In this document: positions 1-8,234 of the stretch, one piece after another
How the letters are laid out: every line of letters starts with the position of its first letter
Numbering within the stretch: the stretch's first letter is position 1
From: an uncultured Bacteroidales bacterium
Lineage (GTDB): Bacteria > Bacteroidota > Bacteroidia > Bacteroidales > Paludibacteraceae
Length of the DNA: 56,165 nt
Reading direction: 5' to 3'
NCBI GenBank assembly: GCA_900321605.1
Contig: ONWR01000011.1
Span: 1 to 56,165 of the forward strand
The notes under the pieces: model-generated
Told to the model about the DNA's origin: nothing
Seen by the model: the letters and a program-made list of their open reading frames with translations, nothing else
Database searches by the model: none
Position numbers and translations under genes: made by a program

Positions 1-2
1 AT

Positions 3-266
3 GCCAGTGGTGTATTGGTGTTCTATGTGCATGGTCACATGTTTTCGTTCTTTGACTGCGACAATTTCAGCGTCATCACGCTTAAATGTCAGCCGGAACG
101 GATAGATGAACTGAAGGCTGAGTATGACTGCATCGGCAATCCCTATAACGAGTCGCCGAAACATTGGATAGGTATCGCCCCACATACCGCGCCGGACGAG
201 TTACTACGTGACCTTACTCGCAACTCGTACGAGATTGTCAAAGCGAAATATAATAAGAAGGAATAA
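3..266 (+). CDS. MmcQ/YjbR-family protein, 3' part
   Basis: The frame is open to the left edge, so the gene starts outside the window and only about 87 C-terminal residues are present. They match the end of the MmcQ/YjbR family: a VHGHMF-like strand, then an LKCQPERIDELK segment, KHWIGI, and a closing helix DELLRDLTRNSYEIVKAK. Members are small CyaY-like fold proteins that may bind DNA, but their role is not established. The next gene begins 5 nt after the stop, so it is probably the first visible member of the 1-4148 operon. The family call is by pattern recognition; the missing N-terminus cannot be judged. Confidence 0.75.
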   Translation, partial: ASGVLVFYVHGHMFSFFDCDNFSVITLKCQPERIDELKAEYDCIGNPYNESPKHWIGIAPHTAPDELLRDLTRNSYEIVKAKYNKKE

Positions 267-271
267 AACAG

Positions 272-1180
272 ATGACGCGAGAGAAAGAGATTATACGAAT
301 CACCCTATGGGGTAGCGTGGTTAATGTGGCATTAACTGCCTTGAAGTTCGTGGCGGGAATCATAGGTTGCTCGGCTGCGATGATAGCGGATGCCGTACAT
401 TCGTTGAGCGACCTGCTGACGGATTTTGTGGTGCTTCTTTTTGTGAAGATCAGCAGTCGTCCGGCGGACAGTGAGCACCCCTATGGTCACGGTAAATATG
501 AGACACTGGCCACTACTATCGTGGCTATTGCGCTCTTGGTGGCAGGTGGTGTCTTGGCGGCGGAGGGTGTGCAGAAGATAGTGAGTGCGCTGCACGGCGC
601 GGAACTGGTGATGCCTGGTCGGATAGCCTTATGGGCGGCGCTCATCAGCATAGCAGCGAAGGAAATCATCTATTGGCTTACGGTCCATGTCAGCCGTCGT
701 GTCAACTCACCGGCTCTGGAAGCCAATGCCTGGCACCATCGCACAGACGCGTTGTCGTCGGTAGCTACGGCACTCGGTATCGGTGGTGCGTTGTTGTTCG
801 GCGGGCAATGGGCAATATTGGACCCGATAGCTGCGGTGCTGGTAAGTATCTTCATCATCATCACAGCCGGCAAACTGCTGCATGAGGCCGTACAGGATTT
901 GATGGAAAAACGGTTGCCGGAAGAAGTGGAGCAACAGATACGCGATATCGTGTCTGAGGACAGCGAGATGAGCGAGATGCACCATCTCCGCACGCGCCGT
1001 GTGGGCAATGTGTACTCGATTGAGATGCACTTGCGCATGCATGGAAATGTGTCGCTATACGAGGCGCACAGGCATAGTGTCCTTCTGGAGCAGAAACTGC
1101 GTGAACGATTCGGAGCAGCCACGATGATAACCATCCATCTGGAACCGCTCAAAGCCAATGGGGTTTATTTACCCGATTAA
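272..1180 (+). CDS. Cation diffusion facilitator (CDF) family transporter
   Basis: A 302-residue inner-membrane protein with about six hydrophobic segments, predicted to export divalent metal (Zn, Fe, Mn or Cd) by proton antiport. The signatures are the TM2 metal motif (D40, H43, D47 and D51 in DAVHSLSDLLTD) and the TM5 motif HHRTD near residue 155. They are followed by a C-terminal cytoplasmic domain with histidine-rich MHHLRTRR and EMHLRMHG stretches, as in FieF/CzcD proteins. Length is normal for the family. The ATG lies 5 nt after the previous stop, which supports co-transcription. Metal specificity cannot be read from the sequence. Confidence 0.9.
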   Translation: MTREKEIIRITLWGSVVNVALTALKFVAGIIGCSAAMIADAVHSLSDLLTDFVVLLFVKISSRPADSEHPYGHGKYETLATTIVAIALLVAGGVLAAEGVQKIVSALHGAELVMPGRIALWAALISIAAKEIIYWLTVHVSRRVNSPALEANAWHHRTDALSSVATALGIGGALLFGGQWAILDPIAAVLVSIFIIITAGKLLHEAVQDLMEKRLPEEVEQQIRDIVSEDSEMSEMHHLRTRRVGNVYSIEMHLRMHGNVSLYEAHRHSVLLEQKLRERFGAATMITIHLEPLKANGVYLPD

Positions 1181-1195
1181 TAGAACTGATAGCAT

Positions 1196-1684
1196 ATGAG
1201 TAAGTTTCGTGCAATAGCCGGCTATGTGCTTGGCGGAGTGATGTTCGTGGTGCTGCTGCCGACGATTATGTGGCTGGCATCCGGTATGCCGGCGTTGGAA
1301 CATATTGGTGCGTGTCGCGCGTTGATAACAGGTGTGCTGATACTCGGCGGCTTGGCTCTCAGTATATGGACGATCGTGTATATGAAACGTCGCGGCAAAG
1401 GGAATCCCATGGACGCTTTCGACCACGAGATAGGTCCGCGCACGCAACATCTGATGACGGAAGGTCCTTACCGCATCAACCGCAATCCGATGTTGACAGG
1501 GACGCTTGTTTATCTCGCATCATTCATCGTCTGGCTATGGACGTGGCAGGCAGTATTGGTGTGGGGTATTTTCTTCGCCATCATGTTCGTGCAAGTACTG
1601 ACTGAAGAGAAACGTCTCCGCCGTGATTTTGGCGAAGAATATGAGTCTTATTGCCGTCGCACAAGGCGGTTTTTACCATTTTGA
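1196..1684 (+). CDS. Isoprenylcysteine/phospholipid methyltransferase-like membrane protein
   Basis: A 162-residue protein with about four membrane segments. The C-terminal half carries the signature of the ICMT/PEMT-like fold: GPYRINRNPMLTG (SAM-binding turn), then EEKRLRRDFGEEYESYCRRT and the final RFLPF. Members transfer a methyl group from S-adenosylmethionine to lipid or prenylated substrates. The bacterial substrates are mostly unknown, and no prenylated-protein pathway is implied here. It is followed after 2 nt by a second member of the same family, so the pair may act together or have arisen by duplication. Confidence 0.8.
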   Translation: MSKFRAIAGYVLGGVMFVVLLPTIMWLASGMPALEHIGACRALITGVLILGGLALSIWTIVYMKRRGKGNPMDAFDHEIGPRTQHLMTEGPYRINRNPMLTGTLVYLASFIVWLWTWQAVLVWGIFFAIMFVQVLTEEKRLRRDFGEEYESYCRRTRRFLPF

Positions 1685-1686
1685 TT

Positions 1687-2358
1687 ATGACACTAAAACT
1701 ATTCATACAAGCGTTGACGAAGTTCCTTTTCGGCCTATTGTTAGTCGGAGTACTGCTGTTCCTTCCTGCCGGGACGTTTGATTATTGGCAGGCATGGCTC
1801 TTTATTGGTATTCTGTTCAGACCGATGTTCATTGCCGGCATCGTGTTGATGATTCGTCAACCGGAACTGCTGCGCAAACGTTTGGATGCCAAAGAGAAAC
1901 AGGGCGAGCAGAAATGGGTGGTCGCATTAAGCGGATTGATGTTCATTGCTGTGTTTGTTGTGGCAGGACTCAACTTCCGTTTTGGATGGCTTCTTATGCC
2001 CAACTGGACCACATACGTAGCCGCTGGTATTTTCCTGCTTGGCTACGCGCTTTATGCAGAGGTTATGCGCGAGAATGTGTGGCTTTCGCGTACGGTAGAG
2101 GTGCAAGAGAACCAGCAGGTGATAGATACCGGTTTGTATGGTATTGTTCGCCATCCGATGTACTCGGCCACGCTGTTGCTTTTCCTCTCTATGCCCTTAG
2201 TGCTCAACTCGGTATGGTCATTCGCGTTGATGCTACTTTATATCCCTATTATCGTCAAGCGTATTCGCAATGAGGAAGAGGTTTTGGAGCGCGACCTTGC
2301 TGGTTACAAAGAATACAAGCAACGTGTGCGCTATCGTTTAATCCCGTATATTTGGTAA
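1687..2358 (+). CDS. Second ICMT-like methyltransferase, larger form
   Basis: A 223-residue membrane protein starting at the ATG 3 nt after the preceding stop. A longer in-frame start at 1651 would lie inside the upstream gene and is not preferred. It has about five hydrophobic segments. The methyltransferase signature is GLYGIVRHPMYSATLLLF near residue 155, followed by RIRNEEEVLERDLAGYKEYK and RYRLIPYIW at the C-terminus. The sequence is clearly diverged from its neighbour, so this is an old duplication or independent recruitment. Likely SAM-dependent and inner-membrane; substrate unknown. Confidence 0.8.
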   Translation: MTLKLFIQALTKFLFGLLLVGVLLFLPAGTFDYWQAWLFIGILFRPMFIAGIVLMIRQPELLRKRLDAKEKQGEQKWVVALSGLMFIAVFVVAGLNFRFGWLLMPNWTTYVAAGIFLLGYALYAEVMRENVWLSRTVEVQENQQVIDTGLYGIVRHPMYSATLLLFLSMPLVLNSVWSFALMLLYIPIIVKRIRNEEEVLERDLAGYKEYKQRVRYRLIPYIW

Positions 2359-2359
2359 T

Positions 2360-2857
2360 ATGAACTGGACAATAATCCTCATTGAAGCAATTGTGCTGAC
2401 GGCAGCATTCACGGCGATGATACTCATTCCGCTGGTGAAGAATCCGGTGTGGTGGATAGCTGACTATCCCGAAGACATCCAAGAGGAATATTTCAAGACG
2501 CACGAACGCATCCCATCGAAGTTCTTCACGCCGACTGTGCTCCTAAAGAAAGGCATGGCGATAATCATCGCTTTGGCTCTATTGCTTTTAGTGGTATGGC
2601 TGGCAGGCGCATATGATTTCTGGTCGGCTCTTGGTGTCGGCTACGGCATGTGGCTATTCATCGATTGGTATGATTGTTTCTTCTTGGACTGGGTGTTGTT
2701 TGCTAACATGAAGTCAGTCCGCTTACCGGGCACCGAACACATGGATGACGCGTACCATCAGAAGAAATACCATTTCATTCAATCCTGCTGGGGAATGCTT
2801 ATCGGCTTGATACCATGCCTCATCGGAGCAGGTTTATATGCTTGGTTGTTTTGTTAA
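2360..2857 (+). CDS. Unknown integral membrane protein, 165 aa
   Basis: I do not recognise the family. The protein has an N-terminal hydrophobic helix (residues 5-25), a soluble segment with many acidic residues (WWIADYPEDIQEEYFKTHER), then three further hydrophobic helices. The loops are rich in aromatic residues (WLFIDWYDCFFLDWVLF), and a polar stretch contains HMDDAYHQKKYH. It sits between a methyltransferase-like gene (1 nt gap) and the AlkD-like gene (1 nt overlap, TAATG), so it is almost certainly translated as part of this operon. No catalytic motif is evident. Confidence 0.6.
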   Translation: MNWTIILIEAIVLTAAFTAMILIPLVKNPVWWIADYPEDIQEEYFKTHERIPSKFFTPTVLLKKGMAIIIALALLLLVVWLAGAYDFWSALGVGYGMWLFIDWYDCFFLDWVLFANMKSVRLPGTEHMDDAYHQKKYHFIQSCWGMLIGLIPCLIGAGLYAWLFC

Positions 2858-3543
2858 TGGAAACAGATAGAATCATATCAAAACTCTTTGCTTTACAAGA
2901 CCAAGCATACGCAGACTTTCAAAGCAAGTTGCTGCCGACTGTCAAACGCGAGACGGTTATTGGTGTGCGGACACCGGACTTACGCAAAATGGCGAAGCAA
3001 ATCTGCAAGACTCCTGCTGCGCAAGAGTTCTTGCACAGTTTGCCACATCGCTATTTTGACGAGAACCAACTGCACGCGTTTATCCTATCGGAAGAGAAAG
3101 ATTTCAACACCTGTATTGCATATCTGGAGCAGTTCCTGCCGTATGTGGATAATTGGGCAACATGTGACCAACTATCGCCGTGTTGCTTTAAGAAGCATAC
3201 TCAAGAACTATTACCGCTTATTCGCAAGTGGATGAGAAGCAAGCACACCTATACGAAACGCTTTGGCATAGGGACGCTGATGCGGTATTTCTTGGACGAG
3301 GCTTTCCTACCGGAATACTTAGAATGGGTTGAATCCATTAAGAGCGATGAGTATTACATCCGCATGATGCAAGCGTGGTTCTTTGCTACGGCGCTTGCCA
3401 AACAATGGGATGCCACGCTGCCCTATATACAGCAACAGCGTATGGAGAAAGAAACACACAACAAAACCATCCAGAAAGCCGTTGAGAGTTTCCGTATCAC
3501 AGACGAACAAAAGGCTTTGCTAAAGACCCTGCGAGTGAAATGA
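2857..3543 (+). CDS. DNA alkylation repair protein, AlkD-like HEAT-repeat
   Basis: A 228-residue soluble protein that reads as the AlkD/COG4912 family of DNA glycosylases, which remove bulky or cationic alkylated bases without base flipping. Seen are VIGVRTPDLRKMAKQI near the N-terminus, the aromatic/acid segment YVDNWATCDQLSP (where AlkD places its conserved Trp and Asp), then FGIGTLMRYFLD and YYIRMMQAWFFATALAKQW, typical of the helical repeats. The start at 2857 overlaps the previous stop by one base; a longer upstream reading inside the neighbouring gene is rejected. The next gene overlaps its stop by 4 nt. Confidence 0.85.
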   Translation: METDRIISKLFALQDQAYADFQSKLLPTVKRETVIGVRTPDLRKMAKQICKTPAAQEFLHSLPHRYFDENQLHAFILSEEKDFNTCIAYLEQFLPYVDNWATCDQLSPCCFKKHTQELLPLIRKWMRSKHTYTKRFGIGTLMRYFLDEAFLPEYLEWVESIKSDEYYIRMMQAWFFATALAKQWDATLPYIQQQRMEKETHNKTIQKAVESFRITDEQKALLKTLRVK

Positions 3544-4148
3544 AAAAGATTCTATTCCTACATGGCTTTTACGCAAGCGGACAATGTGTTCCGGCAATTG
3601 CGTTACGTGAAGCATTCGCAGGGCGTGCCGATGTACTGACACCGGACTTGCCCATGCATCCACAGGATGCGCTACGTTTCATTCGCGAACTAACTGACAG
3701 AGAAAAGCCCGACTTGCTCGTAGGGAATAGTTGCGGCGCTTTCTATGCACAGATGATTGCTCCGGTCGTTGGTATTCCTGCCTTGCTTGGTAATCCTCAT
3801 TTCCAGATGTCAGAGTTCTTGAAACAGCGCATAGGTCAACATGAATACAAGTCACCACGCAAGGATGGCAAGCAATCATTCGTTATTGATGAAAACTTGG
3901 TCAAAGAGTTTGCTGCACTGGAGGCTACTCAATTCGACAACTGGAATCCTCAATTCCGCGATCGTGTGTGGGGATTATTCGGAGAGCAAGATTCCTTAGC
4001 GCATTTTGAACCGCTCTTCTTGGAGCACTACAACCGTTCATTCCATTTCCCCGGAGGACATACTCCCACCGCTGATGAAGTCCGCACATGGTATGTACCG
4101 TTGGCAGAGAGGATGTTAATTGAACTATCATACACAAACGAGGTGTGA
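3540..4148 (+). CDS. YqiA/UPF0227-like alpha/beta hydrolase (esterase)
   Basis: A 202-residue cytoplasmic hydrolase. It opens with KKILFLHGFYASGQ (oxyanion-hole region of an alpha/beta fold). The nucleophile elbow is GNSCGAFYA, the probable acid is in GLFGEQDSLAHF, and the catalytic histidine is in FPGGHTPT. The order Ser-Asp-His and the short size fit YqiA/YcfP esterases; the natural substrate is not known. It overlaps the AlkD-like gene by ATGA, pointing to coupled translation. It is the last gene of the visible operon; no convincing terminator follows. Confidence 0.75.
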   Translation: MKKILFLHGFYASGQCVPAIALREAFAGRADVLTPDLPMHPQDALRFIRELTDREKPDLLVGNSCGAFYAQMIAPVVGIPALLGNPHFQMSEFLKQRIGQHEYKSPRKDGKQSFVIDENLVKEFAALEATQFDNWNPQFRDRVWGLFGEQDSLAHFEPLFLEHYNRSFHFPGGHTPTADEVRTWYVPLAERMLIELSYTNEV

Positions 4149-4848
4149 GGCGTTTGTCGTTTACTATCTAATTCACTTTGACGGTTCCCTTTTCGTCGCT
4201 ACCGCGCTTTTCGTGATGAAACGTGCGGTAGTTTTGTTTATAGAAGACCTCAAAGGCGCGCGAGCGCAAGCGGACTTGTGAGATGCGCGGAGCGGTTGAA
4301 GACTCGCGAGGTCGGAGAGTAAACGGAGACTTTTGAGGTCGCAAAAAGAGAAGACTTTCGGCGCTCAAAAATGGAAGACTATTACGCGCGAAAAATGAGG
4401 TGACTTTTGAGGTTATTTTGGAATAGTGGAGACCTATCAATTTCATGCACAAAATGCGACTTGTGATGTAAGAAAATGAGTGAGACTTTCGTCCTAAAGA
4501 TTTGAGCCGACTTCGGCAATAAGTTGAAAGTGTTGACTGCATATTCCGCTTTTGAAGACACGTTTGGAAGCGTCAATATAGCAGGGCGGTTGGGGCTCTC
4601 CAGAGGGAAAGAGCGGAAGATTTTGCTATCTTCCGCTGCTATCTGGCTTATTTACAGCGATTTACGTTTTCAATCGCCGAACAAATAGCGAAAAAACTGG
4701 ACAAACGAAGTAAAACTTCGAAGATTTTCCGTTATTTGTGTTTGCTGCAACATGCTTTATATCAGCATGTTATGAATAAATTTCTATAAAAATTTCCTAT
4801 TCCCAAAATTCGTCCTAATTTTAGAAAATGGGCAAATTTTCACAGAAA
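4149..4848. other. Gene-poor region between esterase gene and integrase gene
   Basis: About 700 bases with no convincing gene; the open frames here are short and of odd composition. The left half (4190-4500) repeatedly uses phrases such as ACTTTTGAGGT (near 4330 and 4404) and GAAGACTTTCGG, giving a loosely repetitive, purine-rich look. The right half contains two clear hairpins: AGCGGAAGAT/ATCTTCCGCT with a 6-nt loop (4612-4637), and AACATGCT/AGCATGTT (4749-4771). Neither is followed by a T-run. Because it lies beside an integrase, it may be the eroded interior of an old mobile element, but no recognisable cargo remains. Confidence 0.4.
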
Positions 4849-4851
4849 AGA

Positions 4852-4890
4852 AAAATCCGTCCATTCTCGATGTGAAAACAGACGGATTTT
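4852..4890. terminator. Rho-independent terminator for the integrase gene
   Basis: A perfect 10-bp stem, AAAATCCGTC (4852-4861) with GACGGATTTT (4881-4890), with a 19-nt loop. Read on the minus strand it lies about 20 nt after the integrase stop and is followed by a T-rich run. The flanking A/T arms would also let it act on plus-strand transcripts. Confidence 0.75.
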
Positions 4891-4912
4891 GACGAAGTTA
4901 GAAGGGTGATGA

Positions 4913-6151
4913 TTAGAATGCCGGAGCTATCTTATTGACGCGTTCGATGAGGTCTTCATCGATGTGATTTGCATAACGGAACGTCATACTCAAATCACTA
5001 TGACCCACGATTTGGACAACGTCCAAGTCTTTTGCTCCTGCTCTGAGCAGACTGGTGATACCACTGTCACGTAGCGAGTAGAGTTGGTATTCTCTTGGCA
5101 GCTTCAGTGCTTCTCGCATTCTATCCCAGATGATGGTATATGAGTGAGACGATGAGGGTTTGCTTCCCGGTTTCCATGTTCCGGCGCCAAATACGTAATC
5201 ATCCGGTTTAGCGCCCTTGATATGATCACGCAACAATGCTTCCAGTTGCTCGTCCATGCGACCATTGTGGGCTTTGCCGTTTTTCTTCTGCGAGCCTTTC
5301 ATCTCGATACAATGTTTCTCGAAGTTTAATTGCTCAACCTTAACGCGAGTAATCTCAACCGGACGAAGGAATGATTTATACACCAACTGCATAATGATGA
5401 CGAAAATCGGGTTCTTCTCCATAAAGTAAGCCGTTATGCGGTCACGTACTTCCTTCGGGATAATTGTACGCTCCTTGCTTTCCTCCTTTTTGGTCTTTAG
5501 CTTCTCAAACGGATTCGTGCGGACGTAACTCTTCTCCATAGCCCAACTGAAGAACGCACGCGCAAGTTTTATATTATTATTGTACGTACGCGCGCTTACG
5601 CGATCTTCATCGTATTTCTTACGGACAGAAGTCTTGCCTTTAGAGTTATTACCTTCCAACACGAACTCCATATATTGGTTCGCTAAGATTTGCGAGAATG
5701 TAGAAGCACTCATAGTGGGATAGTTCTTATGTACCCACTGCTTGAACTGCTTGCAGAAGCAACTATAGCTGCGCATAGTAGTTTCCTTCAGTTCTTTGCT
5801 TTTATCTTTCTCGTAGAGGTCAATTACCTGTTCCAACGGTGTATAGTAGCGCACGTTATCACCAGATGTGGTGTCCTGTGTACCGAGACCATAATCAGGC
5901 ATGTTCTGTTGGAGATTGATGTAACCGGCTGCAAGTCGGTTGTTGATTTGAAGAATAATAGCGCTGGTCTGCAGTTTGAACTCTGTAAGCGACTTACAGC
6001 GTTTGCGCTCACGGTTCATCATCAGACGAACGCGCTCATTCATGTTAATGGTAGGGTTTAGGCGGTAGTACTCAATGTACCATCCTCTTGAGTTGTGTTT
6101 TAACTCTGCAGGAACATATTGCCTCAGAGTTCCGAAATTTTGTTGTAACAT
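4913..6151 (-). CDS. Tyrosine recombinase / phage-type integrase
   Basis: A 412-residue site-specific recombinase with an N-terminal arm-like domain, a SAM-like core-binding domain (about residues 110-230) and a C-terminal catalytic domain. Catalytic Arg I is in KSFLRPVEITRV, the box II region is YSLRDSGITSLL (Tyr in place of the usual first His, Arg kept), then VGHSDLSMTFRY with the His/Arg and the nucleophilic Tyr. The start at 6151 (MLQQNFG) is preferred over an upstream ATG because the extra 30 residues are non-homologous in character. It begins about 165 bp beyond the 3' end of tRNA-Asp, a favourite integration target, yet no phage or conjugation genes are nearby. It may be the relic of an element or a domesticated recombinase. 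Confidence 0.9.
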   Translation of the reverse strand: MLQQNFGTLRQYVPAELKHNSRGWYIEYYRLNPTINMNERVRLMMNRERKRCKSLTEFKLQTSAIILQINNRLAAGYINLQQNMPDYGLGTQDTTSGDNVRYYTPLEQVIDLYEKDKSKELKETTMRSYSCFCKQFKQWVHKNYPTMSASTFSQILANQYMEFVLEGNNSKGKTSVRKKYDEDRVSARTYNNNIKLARAFFSWAMEKSYVRTNPFEKLKTKKEESKERTIIPKEVRDRITAYFMEKNPIFVIIMQLVYKSFLRPVEITRVKVEQLNFEKHCIEMKGSQKKNGKAHNGRMDEQLEALLRDHIKGAKPDDYVFGAGTWKPGSKPSSSHSYTIIWDRMREALKLPREYQLYSLRDSGITSLLRAGAKDLDVVQIVGHSDLSMTFRYANHIDEDLIERVNKIAPAF

Positions 6152-6225
6152 ACTAATTTTTTTTCTTACCGCGAACCATTTCTGATTGCGGCAAGAAAAA
6201 AAGTTAATAAATGTCCTATTAACAG

Positions 6226-6257
6226 CAAATGACTTCCACATCTGTGAAAGTCATTTG
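6226..6257. repeat. Inverted repeat between integrase and tRNA-Asp
   Basis: CAAATGACTT (6226-6235) and AAGTCATTTG (6248-6257) form a perfect 10-bp inverted repeat about 75 bp upstream of the integrase start. It could be a recombinase arm site, an operator or the tRNA transcript terminator. There is no T-run on either side, so a terminator is the least likely. Confidence 0.5.
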
Positions 6258-6317
6258 TGCAGATTTTGTGCTGATTTCAACGCGTCTCAAGCGTAACTCG
6301 TTTATTTTCAGCGTCTG

Positions 6318-6391
6318 CGGTGCGGACGAGACTCGAACTCGCGACCTACGGCGTGACAGGCCGGTATTCTAACCAACTGAACTACCGCACC
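6318..6391 (-). tRNA. tRNA-Asp (GTC)
   Basis: A full cloverleaf reads on the minus strand. The acceptor stem is GGTGCGG/CCGCACC with discriminator G. The D-arm contains AGTTCAGTTGGTTAGA, the anticodon loop CTGTCAC gives anticodon GTC, and the T-loop is GTTCGAGTC. The CCA end is not encoded. It is transcribed from the promoter at 6421-6452. Confidence 0.97.
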
Positions 6392-6420
6392 GGATAGTTG
6401 CTCTTTTTCAAAAGCGGGTG

Positions 6421-6452
6421 CAAAGGTACTGCTTTTTTTTGACATGACCAAA
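6421..6452 (-). promoter_or_regulatory. Promoter of tRNA-Asp
   Basis: On the minus strand TTTG (6452-6449) is followed after exactly 20 nt by TACCTTTG (6428-6421), the Bacteroidota primary sigma-factor pattern. The downstream sequence CACCCGCTTTTG is shared with the tRNA-Lys and tRNA-Gln promoters. Confidence 0.85.
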
Positions 6453-6559
6453 TTTTTTGGCATTTTTTTTTCAAAAAAGTGCATTTTCTTGGTAAAAATG
6501 CCTATTTTGGACATTTTTTGCCCCTTTTTATTCCCTTTTTTGTCCCGAAAACGGAATTT

Positions 6560-7258
6560 TTACTCTATCGGAAAATCGAAATATGTATCGGGGTAAGGTT
6601 CGTTTGCAAGCGTGAAATGCCACCACTCGCTATCAATCCCTTCGAAGCCGTGACGAATCATGGCGTCATGGAGCAAATGACGGTTGAAGGACTGCATGTA
6701 CAGTTTGCAGCGATAGTCGGGATGACTCTCTTCCCCAAACCAATCGAAAGGCGAACCCATATCGAGTTCCTTACCGGTGGCGGTTTCTATGAGCGTGAGA
6801 TCGACGGTTGAACCGCGGCTGTGACTGCTGCGGGCATAGATATAGCCTTGTTCGAAGAGAAGACTCTTGTCCACCATGGGGTAGAAAACACTCTTCATTG
6901 TGGTGTCGTTCAAATCCTCTGCCCAACGGATGAAATGGTTGACGGCACGTTGCGGACGATAGGTGTCCCAGATCTTGAGCCGGTAGCCTTTGGCTTTCAG
7001 TTCATCGTTGACCGCTTTGAGCGAATCGGCAGCCTGACGGGTCATTAGCGCGAGCGGGCGCACGTACCCGTCCACGCGCGTTCCTACAAAATTATAGGTA
7101 CTATAGTAACGGATCTCCAAAATGACATCTGGAATAACTTCCGTGACCTCTACAAAATCCGAACGGTCGTACTCGGGTGCGAGGGTTTCTACTTTGTTCT
7201 TTGTGCAAGCCGTCAGCATCATTGCGACGGGTAAGACGAGCCAAAATAATCGTTTCAT
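6560..7258 (-). CDS. D-Ala-D-Ala dipeptidase family lipoprotein (VanX/DdpX-like, M15D)
   Basis: A 232-residue protein with a lipoprotein signal (LTAC, lipidated Cys18), so it should be anchored in the envelope. The peptidase M15D zinc site is intact: SSHSRGSTVDLTL supplies the His and Asp ligands, and DSEWWHF supplies the catalytic Glu and third His. RYYSTYNFVG and DTYRPQRAV are further family signatures. The expected reaction is hydrolysis of D-Ala-D-Ala dipeptide. Standing alone, with no vanH/vanA partner, it is more likely used for peptidoglycan turnover than vancomycin resistance. The start at 7258 is chosen for the signal peptide; its promoter lies just upstream (7283-7313). Confidence 0.9.
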   Translation of the reverse strand: MKRLFWLVLPVAMMLTACTKNKVETLAPEYDRSDFVEVTEVIPDVILEIRYYSTYNFVGTRVDGYVRPLALMTRQAADSLKAVNDELKAKGYRLKIWDTYRPQRAVNHFIRWAEDLNDTTMKSVFYPMVDKSLLFEQGYIYARSSHSRGSTVDLTLIETATGKELDMGSPFDWFGEESHPDYRCKLYMQSFNRHLLHDAMIRHGFEGIDSEWWHFTLANEPYPDTYFDFPIE

Positions 7259-7282
7259 ATGCTTTGTTTTTGATTTTGGGTG

Positions 7283-7313
7283 CAAAATTACAAAAAAAAA
7301 TGCAAATATCAAA
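7283..7313 (-). promoter_or_regulatory. Promoter of the VanX-like gene
   Basis: On the minus strand TTTG (7313-7310), a 19-nt spacer that is mostly T, then TAATTTTG (7290-7283). It gives a 5' UTR of about 20 nt for the dipeptidase gene. It is arranged back-to-back with the rplU promoter. Confidence 0.75.
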
Positions 7314-7329
7314 AAAAAATGCAGAAATA

Positions 7330-7361
7330 TTTGCGTATGTCAAATTTTTGTAGTAATTTTG
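7330..7361 (+). promoter_or_regulatory. Promoter of rplU-rpmA
   Basis: TTTG (7330-7333), a 20-nt spacer containing ATGTCAAA and GTAG, then TAATTTTG (7354-7361). It lies about 85 nt upstream of the rplU start, so the ribosomal-protein mRNA has a moderately long leader. Confidence 0.85.
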
Positions 7362-7448
7362 CACGAATTTTTTGCGGACAGGCCAGATTAAGTTCTCGTC
7401 AGAGCACGAGACGCCGCACCGCCCTAACATTAAAACAAACGTATTTCA

Positions 7449-7769
7449 ATGTACGCAATTGTAGAAATGAAAGGCCAGCAGTTTAAAGTAGAAGCTGGCA
7501 AGAAACTGTTCATCAATCGTATCGCTGACCTTGAGAAGGGTGCAACGGTTGAGTTTGAGAACGTATTGCTGCTCGACAACGAGGGCAAAGTAAAAGTGGG
7601 TGCTCCTTACGTTAAGGGCGCTAAAGTGGTTTGCGAAGTGCTCGACAACGAGTGCCGTGGCGAGAAGATTCTTGTTTTCCACAAGAAACGTCGCAAAGGT
7701 TATCGCAAACTCAATGGTCACCGTCAGGATTTGACCAACGTTGTAGTTAAAGAAATTGTTATTGCTTAA
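7449..7769 (+). CDS. rplU: 50S ribosomal protein L21
   Basis: A 106-residue protein opening with [19 protein letters not shown] and containing [22 protein letters not shown] and the basic RNA-binding segment [16 protein letters not shown], all diagnostic of L21. Length is normal. It is followed 18 nt later by rpmA, the usual bacterial gene order. L21 binds 23S rRNA in the large subunit. Confidence 0.98.
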   Translation: MYAIVEMKGQQFKVEAGKKLFINRIADLEKGATVEFENVLLLDNEGKVKVGAPYVKGAKVVCEVLDNECRGEKILVFHKKRRKGYRKLNGHRQDLTNVVVKEIVIA

Positions 7770-7787
7770 AAGAAAGGACAACAGAGT

Positions 7788-8054
7788 ATGGCACACAAGA
7801 AAGGTGTCGGTAGTTCTAAGAACGGCCGTGAATCAGAAAGCAAACGTCTTGGCGTGAAGATCTTTGGTGGTCAATTCGCAAAGGCAGGTAACATTATTGT
7901 ACGTCAGCGTGGAACCGTACACAACCCGGGTGAAAACATGGGTATGGGTAGCGACCACACTTTGTTCGCACTCTGCGATGGTATTGTAACCTTCCGCAAA
8001 CGTCGCGACAACAAATCGTACGTCTCTATTCAGCCGGTTGCTGCAGAAGCTTAA
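7788..8054 (+). CDS. rpmA: 50S ribosomal protein L27
   Basis: An 88-residue protein with the L27 signature: [48 protein letters not shown], then [12 protein letters not shown]. The N-terminus begins directly with AHKKG and lacks the cleaved extension found in Firmicutes. L27 reaches toward the peptidyl-transferase centre. It is co-transcribed with rplU and followed by a strong terminator. Confidence 0.98.
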   Translation: MAHKKGVGSSKNGRESESKRLGVKIFGGQFAKAGNIIVRQRGTVHNPGENMGMGSDHTLFALCDGIVTFRKRRDNKSYVSIQPVAAEA

Positions 8055-8073
8055 TCGGCGCGGAGACAATTCC

Positions 8074-8115
8074 AAATCTCCCTCCGAAGCTTCGGCTTTA
8101 GGTGGGAGATTTTTA
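8074..8115 (+). terminator. Terminator of rplU-rpmA
   Basis: AAATCTCCC (8074-8082) pairs with GGGAGATTT (8104-8112), and TTTTATTTG follows. The loop contains a smaller GAAGC/GCTTC hairpin. It lies 20 nt after the rpmA stop. Confidence 0.85.
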
Positions 8116-8127
8116 TTTGAAACAAAC

Positions 8128-8173
8128 AGACCGCTTCGCTGAAAGAGTAAAGACCGCTTCGCTGAAAGAATAA
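8128..8173. repeat. Two tandem 23-bp repeats upstream of serS
   Basis: The 23-nt unit beginning AGACCGCTTCGCTGAAAG occurs twice in a row (8128-8150 and 8151-8173) with one difference. It lies between the rpmA terminator and serS, where no clear serS promoter is visible. Confidence 0.8.
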
Positions 8174-8234
8174 AGATGGGACGGCTTCGACTATATAAAA
8201 GCATTTTAGTCTTTATTCCTTATTCCAAGCTCGT

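Noticed and set aside
1651-1686. Longer start for the second methyltransferase-like gene
   Set aside because: It would overlap the end of the previous gene, while the ATG at 1687 sits directly after its stop.
4168-4542. 124-codon minus-strand frame in the gap before the integrase
   Set aside because: Serine/arginine-rich with no recognisable structure; derived from purine-biased DNA.
6560-7258. Vancomycin-resistance gene cluster
   Set aside because: Only a VanX-like peptidase is present; no ligase, dehydrogenase or two-component genes are nearby.
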